NCBI GenBank assembly: GCA_900104375.1
Contig: LT629302.1
Span: 2,444,001-2,508,000, forward strand
Direction: 5' to 3'
Length of the DNA: 64,000 bases
DNA from: Flavobacteriaceae bacterium MAR_2010_188
Lineage (GTDB): Bacteria > Bacteroidota > Bacteroidia > Flavobacteriales > Flavobacteriaceae
Part shown: one piece after another, positions 28,652 to 38,585 of the stretch
Numbering within the stretch: position 1 is the stretch's first letter
How the letters are laid out: every line of letters starts with the position of its first letter
Notes under the pieces: model-generated
Database searches by the model: none
Told to the model about the DNA's origin: nothing
Seen by the model: only the letters and a program-made list of their open reading frames with translations
Translations under genes and position numbers: made by a program

Positions 28652-29266
28652 ATGCATGTTGCTGTGGCAGGAAATATCGGTGCCGGTAAAACGACACTGA
28701 CAAAACTTTTGGCAAAACATTTTAAATGGGAAGCTCAGCTAGAAGATGCGGTTGACAATCCTTATTTGGATGATTTTTACAATCAAATGGAGCGCTGGAG
28801 TTTTAATCTACAGGTGTATTTCTTAAACAGCCGTTTTAGACAGGTTCTTCAGATTCACGAAAGTGGTAAGGATATCATACAAGATCGTACCATTTATGAA
28901 GATGCTCATATTTTTGCGCCAAACCTGCACGCGATGGGTTTAATGACCAATCGCGATTTCGAAAATTACCGTTCGCTTTTCGACCTTATGGAATCTTTAG
29001 TAAAAGGTCCAGACCTGTTGATATATCTAAGAAGTTCTATCCCAAATTTGGTGAACCAAATCCATAAACGAGGACGTGATTACGAAAATTCTATTAGCAT
29101 CGATTATTTGAGCAGATTGAACGAACGTTACGAAGGATGGATCCACAATTATGACAAAGGAAATCTTCTGATTGTGGACGTAGACGCTATAGATTTTGTT
29201 TCAAATCCTGAAGATTTAGGCAATGTCATAAACAAGATCGACGCAGAAATTAACGGTTTATTCTGA
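28652..29266 (+). CDS. Deoxynucleoside kinase
   Basis: A 204-residue P-loop kinase that phosphorylates deoxynucleosides for nucleotide salvage. The P-loop is GNIGAGKTT at residues 7-15 and the substrate-binding DRTIYEDAHIF matches the ERS-type motif of the dNK/dGK/dAK family. A lid-like arginine-rich segment (IHKRGRDYENSI) follows. Specificity (dA/dG or broader) cannot be read from the sequence. The start at ATG 28652 puts the P-loop at the usual distance from the N-terminus. Confidence 0.92.
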   Translation: MHVAVAGNIGAGKTTLTKLLAKHFKWEAQLEDAVDNPYLDDFYNQMERWSFNLQVYFLNSRFRQVLQIHESGKDIIQDRTIYEDAHIFAPNLHAMGLMTNRDFENYRSLFDLMESLVKGPDLLIYLRSSIPNLVNQIHKRGRDYENSISIDYLSRLNERYEGWIHNYDKGNLLIVDVDAIDFVSNPEDLGNVINKIDAEINGLF

Positions 29267-29324
29267 AAGATTTAATTTTTTAGAAACAACCAATCGAGTC
29301 TAAAAGTGCTATTTTGCAATCACT

Positions 29325-31361
29325 ATGGCATCACTTTATAACGATAAATATTATCACCGTGACCTATCTTGGTTACGCTTTAATCACCGGGTTTTACAAG
29401 AAGTAGCAGACAGGAGCAATCCTCTTTACGAACGGATTAAATTCTTGGCAATTTTCTCTTCTAATCTAGATGAATTCTTTAGAGTGAGGGTTTCGGATAT
29501 CCGTCAAATAAAGAAAATTGAAAAGCCGCTCCGTAAAAAGCTCATTACCAAACCAAATAAAGTTTTAAAGGAAATAAAAAATCAGGTCCATGAGCAGCAG
29601 CAATTGTTTGGTTCTATCTTTTATGATCAAATTATTCCGGATCTTGCCAAAGAAAATATTCATCTAATTGAATATCATACCTATAGCGAACAGCAAAAAG
29701 AAATCGCTGCCGCTTATTATGAAGATAAATTAAGAGATAAACTAGATACTTTTCAATTTAAAAAAAATGTAAAGGATACTGTTTTTGTTGAAAATCAATC
29801 ATCTTATCTCATAGGAAGATTAAATGATAAGGATTTTGAAATCGTAAAATTGCCAGAAGATGAAGACCGCTTTTTCGTTTTTCCTTCAGTAGATGGTCAT
29901 CATTATATCACTTTTATTGATGATATTTTAAAATTCAACTTAAATAGGATTCATCCTCTGCAAGAGAAACTTCAATATTACGCCCTTAAAATTTCCCGCG
30001 ATGCAGAGTTATATATCGATGATGAATTTTCAGGAAATTTAGCTGAAAAGATACGCGATTCCTTACCTAAAAGAAACGAAGGGCAAGCAACCAGAGTTTT
30101 GGTTGATCAAAGAATGCCAGAAAAATTTATGACCGTATTAAAATCTGCTTTAGATGTCTATAATGCAGACATCGTTTTGGGCGGCAGATATCATAATTTC
30201 AAGGATTTTTTCAAATTTCCGAACCCTTCTAACACAGATTTTGAATTTAAAGCCCTACCTCCATTACCGCATCCAATTCAAAATTCAAAAAAATCCATTT
30301 TTGAATTGATCGATGAAAAAGATCAGCTCTTACATTATCCTTACCAGTCTTTCGAGTCGGTACTAAAATTAGCAGAAGCTGCGGCAGAAGATGATTCTGT
30401 GACCACGATAAAGATGACGATGTATCGACTTGCCGAAGATTCTAGGTTGAATGAAGCCATCGCAAAAGCGGCGAAGAAAGGGAAAGACGTAACCGTATTT
30501 ATAGAAGTTAAGGCAAGATTCGACGAAAAGAACAATCTTAAATGGGGAGAGATTTTTGCTAAAAACGGCGCCAATGTAATCTATAGCTACCCTGCGATAA
30601 AAGTACATTCAAAAATCATGTACATTGAAAGGACCGAAGGCAAAAAAACCAAACGTTACGGCTACATCGCAACTGGTAATTTTAACGAACACACTGCCAG
30701 ACTTTATACGGATTTTGGTCTAATGACCGCAGATAACAAAATCACGAAGGACCTAAAACGGGTATTTATGGTTTTGGAAAGAAAGATTATTGTTCCAAAA
30801 ACAACAGCTCTTTTGGTGTCTCCCTTCACTACCCGTGAGCAGTTCTCGGAGATGGTGGAGAATGAAATTCATATAGCAAATTCGGGCAAAAAAGGATTGA
30901 TTGTCTTAAAGATGAATAGTCTCGAAGACGACCGAATGATAAAACTACTTTATAAAGCCAGTAATGCTGGAGTAGAAATTAAATTATTGATTAGAGGAAT
31001 CTGTAGTCTTGTTCCGGGCATAAAAGGTCAGAGCGAAAACATTTCTATTACTAGTATATTAGATAGATTCTTAGAGCACGGAAGGGTTTATCTTTTTGGT
31101 AATGGCGGAGACGAGCAACTTTATATTGGCTCTGCAGATTGGATGACCAGAAACCTTACCCACAGAATAGAAGTTGTAACTCCAATCCTAGACAAAGATC
31201 ACCACAAAACCATTAAGGATATTTTAAACATTCAGCTTTCGGATAATGTGAAGGCCCGAATTATTGATAAAGATCAGAAGAACGAATACGTAGAGCCTAC
31301 CGAACCTAAGATTAGGTCACAATACGCTACTTATGAGTACTTTCAGAATCAGGAGAAATAA
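29325..31361 (+). CDS. ppk1: Polyphosphate kinase 1
   Basis: A 678-residue enzyme making polyphosphate from ATP. The N-terminal helical domain begins with YHRDLSWLRFNHRVLQEV. The catalytic PLD-like domains carry the autophosphorylated His in AIKVHSKIMYI, the GNFNEHTARLYTDFG segment and a second His in LTHRIEVVTP. Length is normal. A TATTTTG-like element directly before the ATG suggests a very short leader. The last 35 bases overlap the 3' end of the App1-like gene on the opposite strand, so transcription from both is convergent with no terminator between them. Confidence 0.97.
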   Translation: MASLYNDKYYHRDLSWLRFNHRVLQEVADRSNPLYERIKFLAIFSSNLDEFFRVRVSDIRQIKKIEKPLRKKLITKPNKVLKEIKNQVHEQQQLFGSIFYDQIIPDLAKENIHLIEYHTYSEQQKEIAAAYYEDKLRDKLDTFQFKKNVKDTVFVENQSSYLIGRLNDKDFEIVKLPEDEDRFFVFPSVDGHHYITFIDDILKFNLNRIHPLQEKLQYYALKISRDAELYIDDEFSGNLAEKIRDSLPKRNEGQATRVLVDQRMPEKFMTVLKSALDVYNADIVLGGRYHNFKDFFKFPNPSNTDFEFKALPPLPHPIQNSKKSIFELIDEKDQLLHYPYQSFESVLKLAEAAAEDDSVTTIKMTMYRLAEDSRLNEAIAKAAKKGKDVTVFIEVKARFDEKNNLKWGEIFAKNGANVIYSYPAIKVHSKIMYIERTEGKKTKRYGYIATGNFNEHTARLYTDFGLMTADNKITKDLKRVFMVLERKIIVPKTTALLVSPFTTREQFSEMVENEIHIANSGKKGLIVLKMNSLEDDRMIKLLYKASNAGVEIKLLIRGICSLVPGIKGQSENISITSILDRFLEHGRVYLFGNGGDEQLYIGSADWMTRNLTHRIEVVTPILDKDHHKTIKDILNIQLSDNVKARIIDKDQKNEYVEPTEPKIRSQYATYEYFQNQEK

Positions 31362-32361
31362 AACCGCTCTCCCTGGCATGTTCAATCGCCTCTTCGCTGG
31401 TCTCTACCATTAATACCGGGACGGTTTTATAGTCCGTAAACAAACCTTTTACCCGGGTCATCTTTTTGTGATGCTTTACGGACCTCAGGTAAATTGCCAG
31501 GATTCTATCCGGATGTTGTTCTGCGATTTCAATATAAATATCGGGGTCGTGTTCACCACTATCACCAATTAATATGAAATTTAAATCGGGATAAGTCTTT
31601 AGAAGATTTATTATTTCTTTTTGTTTTTGAGGTTTTTCGGATTGATTTTTTTTCTTGAAAAATCCCGGAAAGTTTCTCAATAGGATTGGTCCCTTGGGAA
31701 ATTTATTTTCGGTAAGGAAAAACTCTAGATAGCGGTATAAATTCCAAGGACTATGACTCACGTAAAAAATAGGATTGCTAAATTTTCCCGATTGCCCGCG
31801 GTGGAGCATATGGTAAAATTCTGGCGCACCTTTAAGCGGATTCCTACTAGCCGCTGTTTTAAAAATTGTATTATAAATCACTCGCCATTTTAAGGTTGAA
31901 ACCAACCCAGTGTGCATAATGGTGTCGTCGATATCGGATATTACACCAAATGTAGAATCGCTCTTAGGAATAAGCATTTCTCCCGGAAACCTATTTTCAT
32001 TTTGAATGCTTCTTTTGATATTCGCATCATCATATGACATTGTAAACTGCAGCCAACCTTCATCATTGGTCATTTCTTCAAGATTACCAATCTTCTCATC
32101 GGCCTTAAAGTATCCTTCATTATCGGATACCAACTGAACTACCTTATTATTCGGAAGCTTAATATTCAATGGCGTATTTCTAATTTCATCGGCTTCAAAC
32201 CGCTTCCAAGAATTAAGGAATAACTTTAAGAAACTTTTTTGTTTAAGGTCGATCGATTCATCTTCAAGAGCTCTGCCCCTTACATATAAATGTTCATTTG
32301 TTCCATAAGATTGAAAAACGATTATTTGTAATGGATCAGACTTGAAGGGATTCAAATTCAT
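31327..32361 (-). CDS. App1-like phosphatidate phosphatase domain protein (DUF2183)
   Basis: A 344-residue HAD-superfamily phosphatase. The catalytic motif I is SDIDDTIMHTG (Asp nucleophile and acid/base), motif II is in YVSHSPWNLY and the metal-binding motif is IGDSGEHDP. The N-terminal part (about 1-130) is a small beta domain as in other DUF2183 proteins. Yeast App1 hydrolyses phosphatidate; the bacterial substrate is unknown. It overlaps the ppk1 3' end by 35 bases and is 21 bases downstream of the DUF4010 gene, so it is likely the second gene of that transcript. Confidence 0.85.
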   Translation of the reverse strand: MNLNPFKSDPLQIIVFQSYGTNEHLYVRGRALEDESIDLKQKSFLKLFLNSWKRFEADEIRNTPLNIKLPNNKVVQLVSDNEGYFKADEKIGNLEEMTNDEGWLQFTMSYDDANIKRSIQNENRFPGEMLIPKSDSTFGVISDIDDTIMHTGLVSTLKWRVIYNTIFKTAASRNPLKGAPEFYHMLHRGQSGKFSNPIFYVSHSPWNLYRYLEFFLTENKFPKGPILLRNFPGFFKKKNQSEKPQKQKEIINLLKTYPDLNFILIGDSGEHDPDIYIEIAEQHPDRILAIYLRSVKHHKKMTRVKGLFTDYKTVPVLMVETSEEAIEHARESGFISPDSESTHK

Positions 32362-32382
32362 ATATAGTGAGATATTATTTAT

Positions 32383-33648
32383 TTATAGATGCCAAGATTC
32401 TGGCCACAACCACATAATGATAAGTCCGGTGATTATTGAAATTCCGAAAGCAATACCTACCCATTTTGCAAGACTTCTTCCACCCATGGTTGCCGCCAAA
32501 ACACCTTTAAATGCAAGGTTAGATAAACTCGCTAATAAGATGAGACGCCATCCTAGTGATGTTGCTAGTCCTTCGCCCTTCATTAAGTTTGAAAGTGAAA
32601 GCGTAATAGCATCTACATCGGTAAGACCACTAATGATTGAAACTGCGTAGAGAGCATTATTGCCAAATTTGTCTTTGGTAAAAGCTACCGCCAGTAAAAT
32701 CACCGCATAGAGAATTCCAAAAATAAGTGCACTTTTAAACTGTGCTGGGTTACTAGGTTCCGGCATTTCGGCATCATCACCTTCCTTATTTATAAAGTAG
32801 TATAGTCCAATACTTAAAGCAATCATAATCACAAGCTCTACTCCAAGAGGCAATAAAACTTCCGGGACTTTATTTGGAACTACTACCACAACCTCAATCA
32901 TCACCCTTAATAGAGCCACCGTAGAAGCGGCCATAATTACAAAAGCGGCCATTTTTGCAATACCTTTAGTTTCTGCTGTCTTACGCGCATAACTGACTGT
33001 TGTCGCGGTACTACTTATAAGGCCACCTAATATGCCATTGGCAATGTTGCCTACATTTTTTCCAACGAATTTATAGATGAAATACCCCACGACACTTATA
33101 CCCACGATTAAGGTAACCATAAGCCAGATATTCCTAGCGTTTAGTACGTCATAAGGACCAAAGGTAGTGTTTGGCAAAATAGGTAGTATTACCAGCGAAA
33201 TCCCAGCAAAAGTCATGATGGCGGCCAAATCCTTCTCTTTTAAGTCTTCGATAAAATCATGAAGATGTTCTTTGAGGTAAAGCAGTATTGCCATAGTACC
33301 ACCAACTACAACTCCTGTAACCCGGCTCCCTAAAACAAGATAAGCACCGATTGCAAACATAAGCAGTGCCGCAACTTCTGTTGTCTGACCAACATCTGCT
33401 TCGTCAAATTTTTTAAGTTTAATGATATTGGCAACGGCAAGCATGCCCATGAGTGACAATCCTAGAATAGGTAGGATATATGGATTATCGAAATCCCGGG
33501 TCAGAAATCCCGACATTACACCTAAAATGGAAATTAGGGTAAAAGTTCTTACGCCTGCCATTTCGCTGTCTGTTTTCTGACGTTGAAGGCCGACAAGCAT
33601 TCCTAGACCGAATGCGATTGCTAGTGTTATTAAATCATTATAATTCAT
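32383..33648 (-). CDS. MgtC/SapB-DUF4010 integral membrane protein
   Basis: A 421-residue membrane protein with about 12 hydrophobic segments. The N-terminal MgtC-like part has AFGLGMLVGLQRQ and AGVRTFTLISILG, and the C-terminal half is a DUF4010 domain with SGLTDVDAITLSLSN. The function of this COG3174 group is not established. I start it at the ATG at 33648 rather than 33684, because the longer start would lie inside the hppA terminator hairpin and would add a Tyr/Phe/Cys-rich stretch absent from typical members. Confidence 0.88.
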   Translation of the reverse strand: MNYNDLITLAIAFGLGMLVGLQRQKTDSEMAGVRTFTLISILGVMSGFLTRDFDNPYILPILGLSLMGMLAVANIIKLKKFDEADVGQTTEVAALLMFAIGAYLVLGSRVTGVVVGGTMAILLYLKEHLHDFIEDLKEKDLAAIMTFAGISLVILPILPNTTFGPYDVLNARNIWLMVTLIVGISVVGYFIYKFVGKNVGNIANGILGGLISSTATTVSYARKTAETKGIAKMAAFVIMAASTVALLRVMIEVVVVVPNKVPEVLLPLGVELVIMIALSIGLYYFINKEGDDAEMPEPSNPAQFKSALIFGILYAVILLAVAFTKDKFGNNALYAVSIISGLTDVDAITLSLSNLMKGEGLATSLGWRLILLASLSNLAFKGVLAATMGGRSLAKWVGIAFGISIITGLIIMWLWPESWHL

Positions 33649-33671
33649 ATACGAGACAAGATAATAAAAAC

Positions 33672-33700
33672 AAAAAAAAACCACGCCATTGGCGTGGTTT
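33672..33700 (-). terminator. Intrinsic terminator after hppA
   Basis: On the minus strand AAACCACGCC-AAT-GGCGTGGTTT is followed by further T residues. It lies 24 bases after the hppA stop codon and directly upstream of the DUF4010 start. Confidence 0.9.
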
Positions 33701-33723
33701 AAAAAATCTTTTGTGATAGAAAT

Positions 33724-36120
33724 TTATTCGTTTGTGGTCTCTATTTTTTCGACCTTCTTTTCGACCTTAATTTCTTCTATATTATTATCTGTTTCGTACT
33801 TCTTGATATTCGCCATTACTTCAGCTTCAGTACCAGTGAAAGTTTTTGTCTCAACAACTCTTTCACCATTAACAGTTTTAGTGAATTCTACTTTAGCTTC
33901 TGCAACCGCATCGCTTTCTAGATTCATTTCAACTTTAATTTGATCAGTATTAGCATATCCAGTTTCATCCGCATGACCTCCTAAAATCGGAGCAATTACC
34001 AAACCAACTAAACAGGTTAGTTTAATCAAGATGTTCATCGATGGACCTGAAGTATCTTTAAATGGATCACCTACCGTATCTCCAGTAACTGCAGCTTTAT
34101 GCGCCTCAGAACCTTTAAAGGTCATTGTACCATCTATCATTACACCAGCTTCAAAAGACTTCTTAGCGTTGTCCCAAGCACCACCGGCGTTGTTCTGAAA
34201 GATAGCCCACATAACACCACTTACACAAACACCGGCCATATAACCACCAAGTGGTTCAGCACCGAAAATCAATCCAATTAATATTGGGGTGATGATAGTG
34301 ATTAAACCAGGTAAGATCATTTCTCTCAATGCCGCTTTGGTAGAAATAGCCACACATTTAGCGTATTCTGGCTTTCCGGTTCCTTCCATAATCCCAGGAA
34401 TTTCCCTGAACTGACGACGAACTTCCTTAACCATTTCCATTGCTGCCTTACCAACTGATTGCATTGCAAGAGCAGAGAACACAACCGGAATCATACCACC
34501 GATAAATAACATCGCTAAAACATCAGCTTTAAAGATGTTGATACCGTCGATTCCTGTAAACGTTACGTAAGCAGCAAAAAGTGCTAATGCAGTTAAGGCA
34601 GCAGATGCAATTGCAAAACCTTTACCAACCGCTGCAGTTGTATTACCTACCGAATCCAAAATATCTGTACGTTCTCTAACTTCAGGATCTAATTCGCTCA
34701 TTTCTGCAACACCACCGGCGTTATCTGCAATCGGTCCAAAAGCATCAATCGCTAACTGCATTGCTGTAGTAGCCATCATAGCTGAAGCAGCTAAAGCAAC
34801 ACCGTAAAATCCTGCTAGCTCATAAGAACCGTAGATTGCGGCAGCGAAAAGAATAACAGAAAGAAAAGTAGATTTCATACCAACAGCTAAACCAGCGATG
34901 ATGTTGGTAGCAGCTCCAGTTGAACTATTTTTAACGATATCCATAACCGGTCCTTTACCAAGAGAGGTATAGTGAGCGGTAACTACAGAGATAAGTGCGC
35001 CAACCGCTAGACCGATACAAGCCGACCAGAAAACGTTCATTGAAGAAATAGCCTTATAGCCTTCTCCAAAGAATTTCATATTCATGGTTTCTGGCAACAT
35101 ATAATCAATTAAGAAAAAACTAGCAACCAAAGTAAGCAGAATTGCTACCCAGTTACCCATATCTAATGCTTTTTGAACTTGAGATTCTCTTGCTGTATTA
35201 CTTTTTATTCCAACTAAGAATGTGCCAATGATTGAAGCTAAAATTCCAACACCTGCAATTACGATTGGTAATAATATAGGACCCATATTTCCGAAGCCAT
35301 CAGTAAATGGAGTATCAACGGACATATCTTTTATCAAGTAATTACCCAATACCATAGAAGCCAAAACGGTCGCAACGTAAGAACCGAACAAATCCGCACC
35401 CATACCAGCGACATCCCCAACATTATCTCCCACGTTATCTGCAATGGTTGCAGGGTTACGAGGGTCATCTTCTGGTATACCAGCTTCAACCTTACCAACT
35501 AAATCCGCTCCAACGTCGGCAGCTTTGGTATAAATACCACCACCAACCCGAGCAAATAATGCAATAGATTCCGCTCCAAGGGAGAAACCAGCCAATGCTT
35601 CAAGAGCAACGGTCATATCGTCGTAGAAGTTAGAACCTCCGGTAACAAACATGTTAACGAAAAGCATAAAGAATAAACTTAAGCCTAAAACGGCAAGTCC
35701 TGCAACTCCTAATCCCATTACTGTACCACCACCAAAAGCAACTTTTAATGCTTGTGGCAAACTAGTTTTGGCAGCTTCTGCAGTACGTGCATTAGCTTCG
35801 GTAGCGATTCTCATCCCGATATTTCCTGCAAGTGCAGAGAAAAAAGCTCCACATATAAATGCAACGATTATAATCCAATGTGTGGTTGGCACCATATAAG
35901 CAATAACGCCTAATGCAGCCGAGGCAATCACCACGAAAATCAACAGCAAACGATACTCCGCCGCTAAGAAAGCTAAGGCGCCTTCTTTAATCGCTTTAGA
36001 GATCTCTTGCATTTTTTCACTTCCGGCAGACTGCTTTTTCACCCAATTCATCTTCACAAACATGAAGAGAAGTCCCACTATTGCCAGTACAATCGGCACA
36101 AAAATAATGTTTGAATCCAT
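33724..36120 (-). CDS. hppA: Membrane-bound ion-pumping pyrophosphatase (V-type, K+-dependent class)
   Basis: A 798-residue polytopic pump that uses pyrophosphate hydrolysis to export H+ or Na+. The catalytic loop [34 protein letters not shown] is intact, as are [10 protein letters not shown] and the [10 protein letters not shown] segment; Ala at the second position after the TT pair is the K+-dependent signature. About 83 extra residues follow the last helix (716-798), very rich in Glu/Lys with a beta-like [17 protein letters not shown] core, beyond where most family members end. Whether the ion is H+ or Na+ cannot be decided by eye. A strong flavobacterial promoter lies 29 bases upstream and a terminator follows. 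Confidence 0.95.
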   Translation of the reverse strand: MDSNIIFVPIVLAIVGLLFMFVKMNWVKKQSAGSEKMQEISKAIKEGALAFLAAEYRLLLIFVVIASAALGVIAYMVPTTHWIIIVAFICGAFFSALAGNIGMRIATEANARTAEAAKTSLPQALKVAFGGGTVMGLGVAGLAVLGLSLFFMLFVNMFVTGGSNFYDDMTVALEALAGFSLGAESIALFARVGGGIYTKAADVGADLVGKVEAGIPEDDPRNPATIADNVGDNVGDVAGMGADLFGSYVATVLASMVLGNYLIKDMSVDTPFTDGFGNMGPILLPIVIAGVGILASIIGTFLVGIKSNTARESQVQKALDMGNWVAILLTLVASFFLIDYMLPETMNMKFFGEGYKAISSMNVFWSACIGLAVGALISVVTAHYTSLGKGPVMDIVKNSSTGAATNIIAGLAVGMKSTFLSVILFAAAIYGSYELAGFYGVALAASAMMATTAMQLAIDAFGPIADNAGGVAEMSELDPEVRERTDILDSVGNTTAAVGKGFAIASAALTALALFAAYVTFTGIDGINIFKADVLAMLFIGGMIPVVFSALAMQSVGKAAMEMVKEVRRQFREIPGIMEGTGKPEYAKCVAISTKAALREMILPGLITIITPILIGLIFGAEPLGGYMAGVCVSGVMWAIFQNNAGGAWDNAKKSFEAGVMIDGTMTFKGSEAHKAAVTGDTVGDPFKDTSGPSMNILIKLTCLVGLVIAPILGGHADETGYANTDQIKVEMNLESDAVAEAKVEFTKTVNGERVVETKTFTGTEAEVMANIKKYETDNNIEEIKVEKKVEKIETTNE

Positions 36121-36148
36121 CTTAATTTTGATTATTTATTTAGCTGCG

Positions 36149-36177
36149 CAAAAGTAGTAATTCTAAATAGATTTCAA
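36149..36177 (-). promoter_or_regulatory. Flavobacterial promoter for hppA
   Basis: On the minus strand, TTG (36177-36175) and TACTTTTG (36156-36149) are 18 bases apart. This matches both halves of the Bacteroidetes sigma-A consensus (TTG, about 19 bases, TAnnTTTG). It is the best complete promoter in the window and predicts a leader of about 20 bases. Confidence 0.8.
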
Positions 36178-36248
36178 AATCGTTTAAGAACTTATATTTT
36201 ATGCGGGTTTTTGAGGATATCAATAATATGAAGGAAGAGCTAAAAATC

Positions 36249-36277
36249 AAAAACCCATCTGATTAGGATGGGTTTTT
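36249..36277 (-). terminator. Intrinsic terminator after the DUF302 gene
   Basis: A perfect 11-bp inverted repeat, AAAAACCCATC / GATGGGTTTTT, with a 7-base loop lies 29 bases after the stop codon of the DUF302 lipoprotein gene. Confidence 0.9.
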
Positions 36278-36306
36278 GCTTTTTGATTAATATTGAAGGT
36301 TTTCTT

Positions 36307-37260
36307 CTACATACCTACTGCGGCATTACTCAAGTTATTTAAAGCATTGCTGATCATTTGTAATTGCTCATCGCTACTGTCTAACATATGTCTTTCCTTT
36401 AAGTAAAATAGATCGTTATAGGCAACAAAAACATTCCCGTTTTCATCTTGATAAACCAGCATTTTTTGTGGTAAGTCTAAGCCTACGGTCTGCTCATCTT
36501 GCATCAACGGAGTTCCCAAATTTGGATTGCCGAAAATAATAATTCTGGTTGGTCTAAGGTCTAATCCAACACTCTCTGCATTTTTCTGGTGGTCTAATTC
36601 TGCAACGATTTTTAAGTTTGGATTGGATAATATTGCATTCTGCAGATTAGAGTAGGTGCTTTCAAAATCCTGAGAGCTTTCTTTAATAATAATACCATCA
36701 GCATAAGAGACAGTTTGACCGGAAGCCGATTTTATTTCACTTTTGGTAGCATCTGAAACTAAATTTTGCAACGCTCCAGATATCTTTTCCAAAGTGGCAA
36801 CGCCTTCTAGGTCATAACGACTTTTTAGATATTCCACGCTATTATACATCGCATAATCTTCCATTTTTTCGTTTCGAAAAAACAAAACATGTTGTGGCAA
36901 ATCTAATCCCGCCAATTGATTTTTCTGCATCAAAGGTGTTCCCAAAACTGGATTTCCAAAGAATACTACTCTGGTCGGATTCAATTCTAATCCCACTGAC
37001 TTTGCATTTTTTTCATGATCAACCTCAGCGATAATCGATACTGCTTCATTTTTTTTAAGGCTATAGATCAAGCGATTATAGGCCGCCTGCATGGCAATAG
37101 TCGCGGCAGCGTATTTTGTGCCTACAACATTATAATCAGTACTAGTGTGTTTATTGGCCCTGATTTTCATTGCAAATGCCTGTTCTGTTTCTGAGTTGTC
37201 TACCGTGCTGCACGAAAAAGATAAGGCTAGCAATGCGGAAAAGAATATTGAATTTTTCAT
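36307..37260 (-). CDS. Lipoprotein with two tandem DUF302 domains
   Basis: A 317-residue lipoprotein (lipobox LSFSCS, Cys17). Two homologous DUF302 domains follow, at about residues 45-145 and 185-290. Each contains the same core: NPTRVVFFGNPVLGTPLM then GLDLPQHVLFF in the first, RPTRIIIFGNPNLGTPLM then GLDLPQKMLVY in the second, and each is preceded by a DHxKNAxSVGL segment. DUF302 is of unknown function, with a fold compared to small ligand-binding domains. It is a monocistronic unit with its own terminator. Confidence 0.88.
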   Translation of the reverse strand: MKNSIFFSALLALSFSCSTVDNSETEQAFAMKIRANKHTSTDYNVVGTKYAAATIAMQAAYNRLIYSLKKNEAVSIIAEVDHEKNAKSVGLELNPTRVVFFGNPVLGTPLMQKNQLAGLDLPQHVLFFRNEKMEDYAMYNSVEYLKSRYDLEGVATLEKISGALQNLVSDATKSEIKSASGQTVSYADGIIIKESSQDFESTYSNLQNAILSNPNLKIVAELDHQKNAESVGLDLRPTRIIIFGNPNLGTPLMQDEQTVGLDLPQKMLVYQDENGNVFVAYNDLFYLKERHMLDSSDEQLQMISNALNNLSNAAVGM

Positions 37261-37409
37261 ATTAATTTTTTTATTCTAGAAATATAAGTCGCTAAGTAAT
37301 CATGAATTTGCGCAATTAAATTCATCTTTAACGCTGTTGCGGAAATTTGATGTTTTAGGTATTTCTTTATAATGAATAAACATATCTTTAATCTAAAATT
37401 TATTTCAGG

Positions 37410-38585
37410 TTGAAACACATTACCCGCGCCGTCTGGATTCTATCTGTTATCAGCTTGTTTACCGATATGGCCAGTGAGATGCTCTATCCCATAATGCCGA
37501 TTTATCTAAAACATATTGGCTTTTCGGTGGTTTTAATCGGTATTCTTGAAGGTTTTGCGGAAGCGATTGCAGGTTTAAGCAAAGGTTATTTTGGAAAACA
37601 GTCTGATCTTTCTGGTAAACGGGTCCCTTTTGTACAGGTAGGTTATGCGTTGAGCGCCATCTCTAAACCAATGATGGCCATATTTATTTATCCTCTATGG
37701 ATATTTTTTGCTAGAACGATAGACCGGATTGGGAAAGGAATTAGGACGGGAGCTCGCGACGCTATTTTGAGCGACGAGGCAACTGCCGAAACCAAGGCCA
37801 AGGTTTTTGGATTTCACCGCTCGATGGATACGATGGGCGCGGTGATTGGCCCAGCTTTGGCACTTCTTTACCTTTATTTTTATCCCGAAGATTATAAAAC
37901 CCTATTTTTTCTGGCATTTATTCCTGGAGTTCTGGCGGTAATTTCTTCGTATCTATTGAAAGATAAGAGAAAACCAAACCTTGAAACCACCAAAGGCTCC
38001 TTCTTTTCGTTTCTACATTATTGGAAAGAAAGCCCCGAAATCTATAGAAAACTTGTTTTAGGACTATTGTTTTTCACGCTCATAAATAGCTCGGATGTTT
38101 TTTTGCTGTTGAAGGCTAAAGAAGCTGGCCTAGACGATACTTGGGTTATTGCTGTTTATATTTTTTATAACCTCATCTTCGCATTATTTGCTCTGCCAAT
38201 GGGCATTTTGGCAGATAAAGTTGGGATGAAAAACATCTTTATCATCGGTCTTCTGATTTTTTCAGTGGTGTATTTTGGGATGGCTATAAATACTAATATT
38301 TACTTTTTCTTCGGCCTATTTTTCTTGTACGGCGTTTATGCATCTATGACCGAAGGGATTTCCAAAGCTTGGATTACTAATATTACTTCTAAAAAAGATA
38401 CGGCAACCGCGGTCGGTAATTATTCCGGATTTCAGAGTTTGTGCGCGATGCTATCCAGTACTTTAACCGGATTTATGTGGTTTCAATTTGGAGGAAATGC
38501 GGCTTTTATGACTACCGCTGCCTTAACCATTATTGCCATCGTTTATTTTATAAGTTTACCAAAACCCCAACCTTATGTTGAATAA
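37410..38585 (+). CDS. MFS transporter
   Basis: A 391-residue permease with about 12 membrane helices. The MFS loop 2-3 motif is GYFGKQSDLSGKRVPFVQ and the second half has the related GILADKVGMKN. The motif RTIDRIGKGIRTGARDAILSDE between helices 4 and 5 is typical of a subgroup often annotated only as MFS transporter. The substrate is unknown. The start is TTG at 37410, since no in-frame ATG precedes the first helix and the frame ahead is poor. Its end overlaps the DUF1684 gene by 11 bases, indicating translational coupling. Confidence 0.88.
   Translation: MKHITRAVWILSVISLFTDMASEMLYPIMPIYLKHIGFSVVLIGILEGFAEAIAGLSKGYFGKQSDLSGKRVPFVQVGYALSAISKPMMAIFIYPLWIFFARTIDRIGKGIRTGARDAILSDEATAETKAKVFGFHRSMDTMGAVIGPALALLYLYFYPEDYKTLFFLAFIPGVLAVISSYLLKDKRKPNLETTKGSFFSFLHYWKESPEIYRKLVLGLLFFTLINSSDVFLLLKAKEAGLDDTWVIAVYIFYNLIFALFALPMGILADKVGMKNIFIIGLLIFSVVYFGMAINTNIYFFFGLFFLYGVYASMTEGISKAWITNITSKKDTATAVGNYSGFQSLCAMLSSTLTGFMWFQFGGNAAFMTTAALTIIAIVYFISLPKPQPYVE

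Noticed and set aside
33649-33684. Upstream ATG for the DUF4010 protein
   Set aside because: It falls inside the terminator hairpin of hppA; the ATG at 33648 gives a normal MgtC-type N-terminus.
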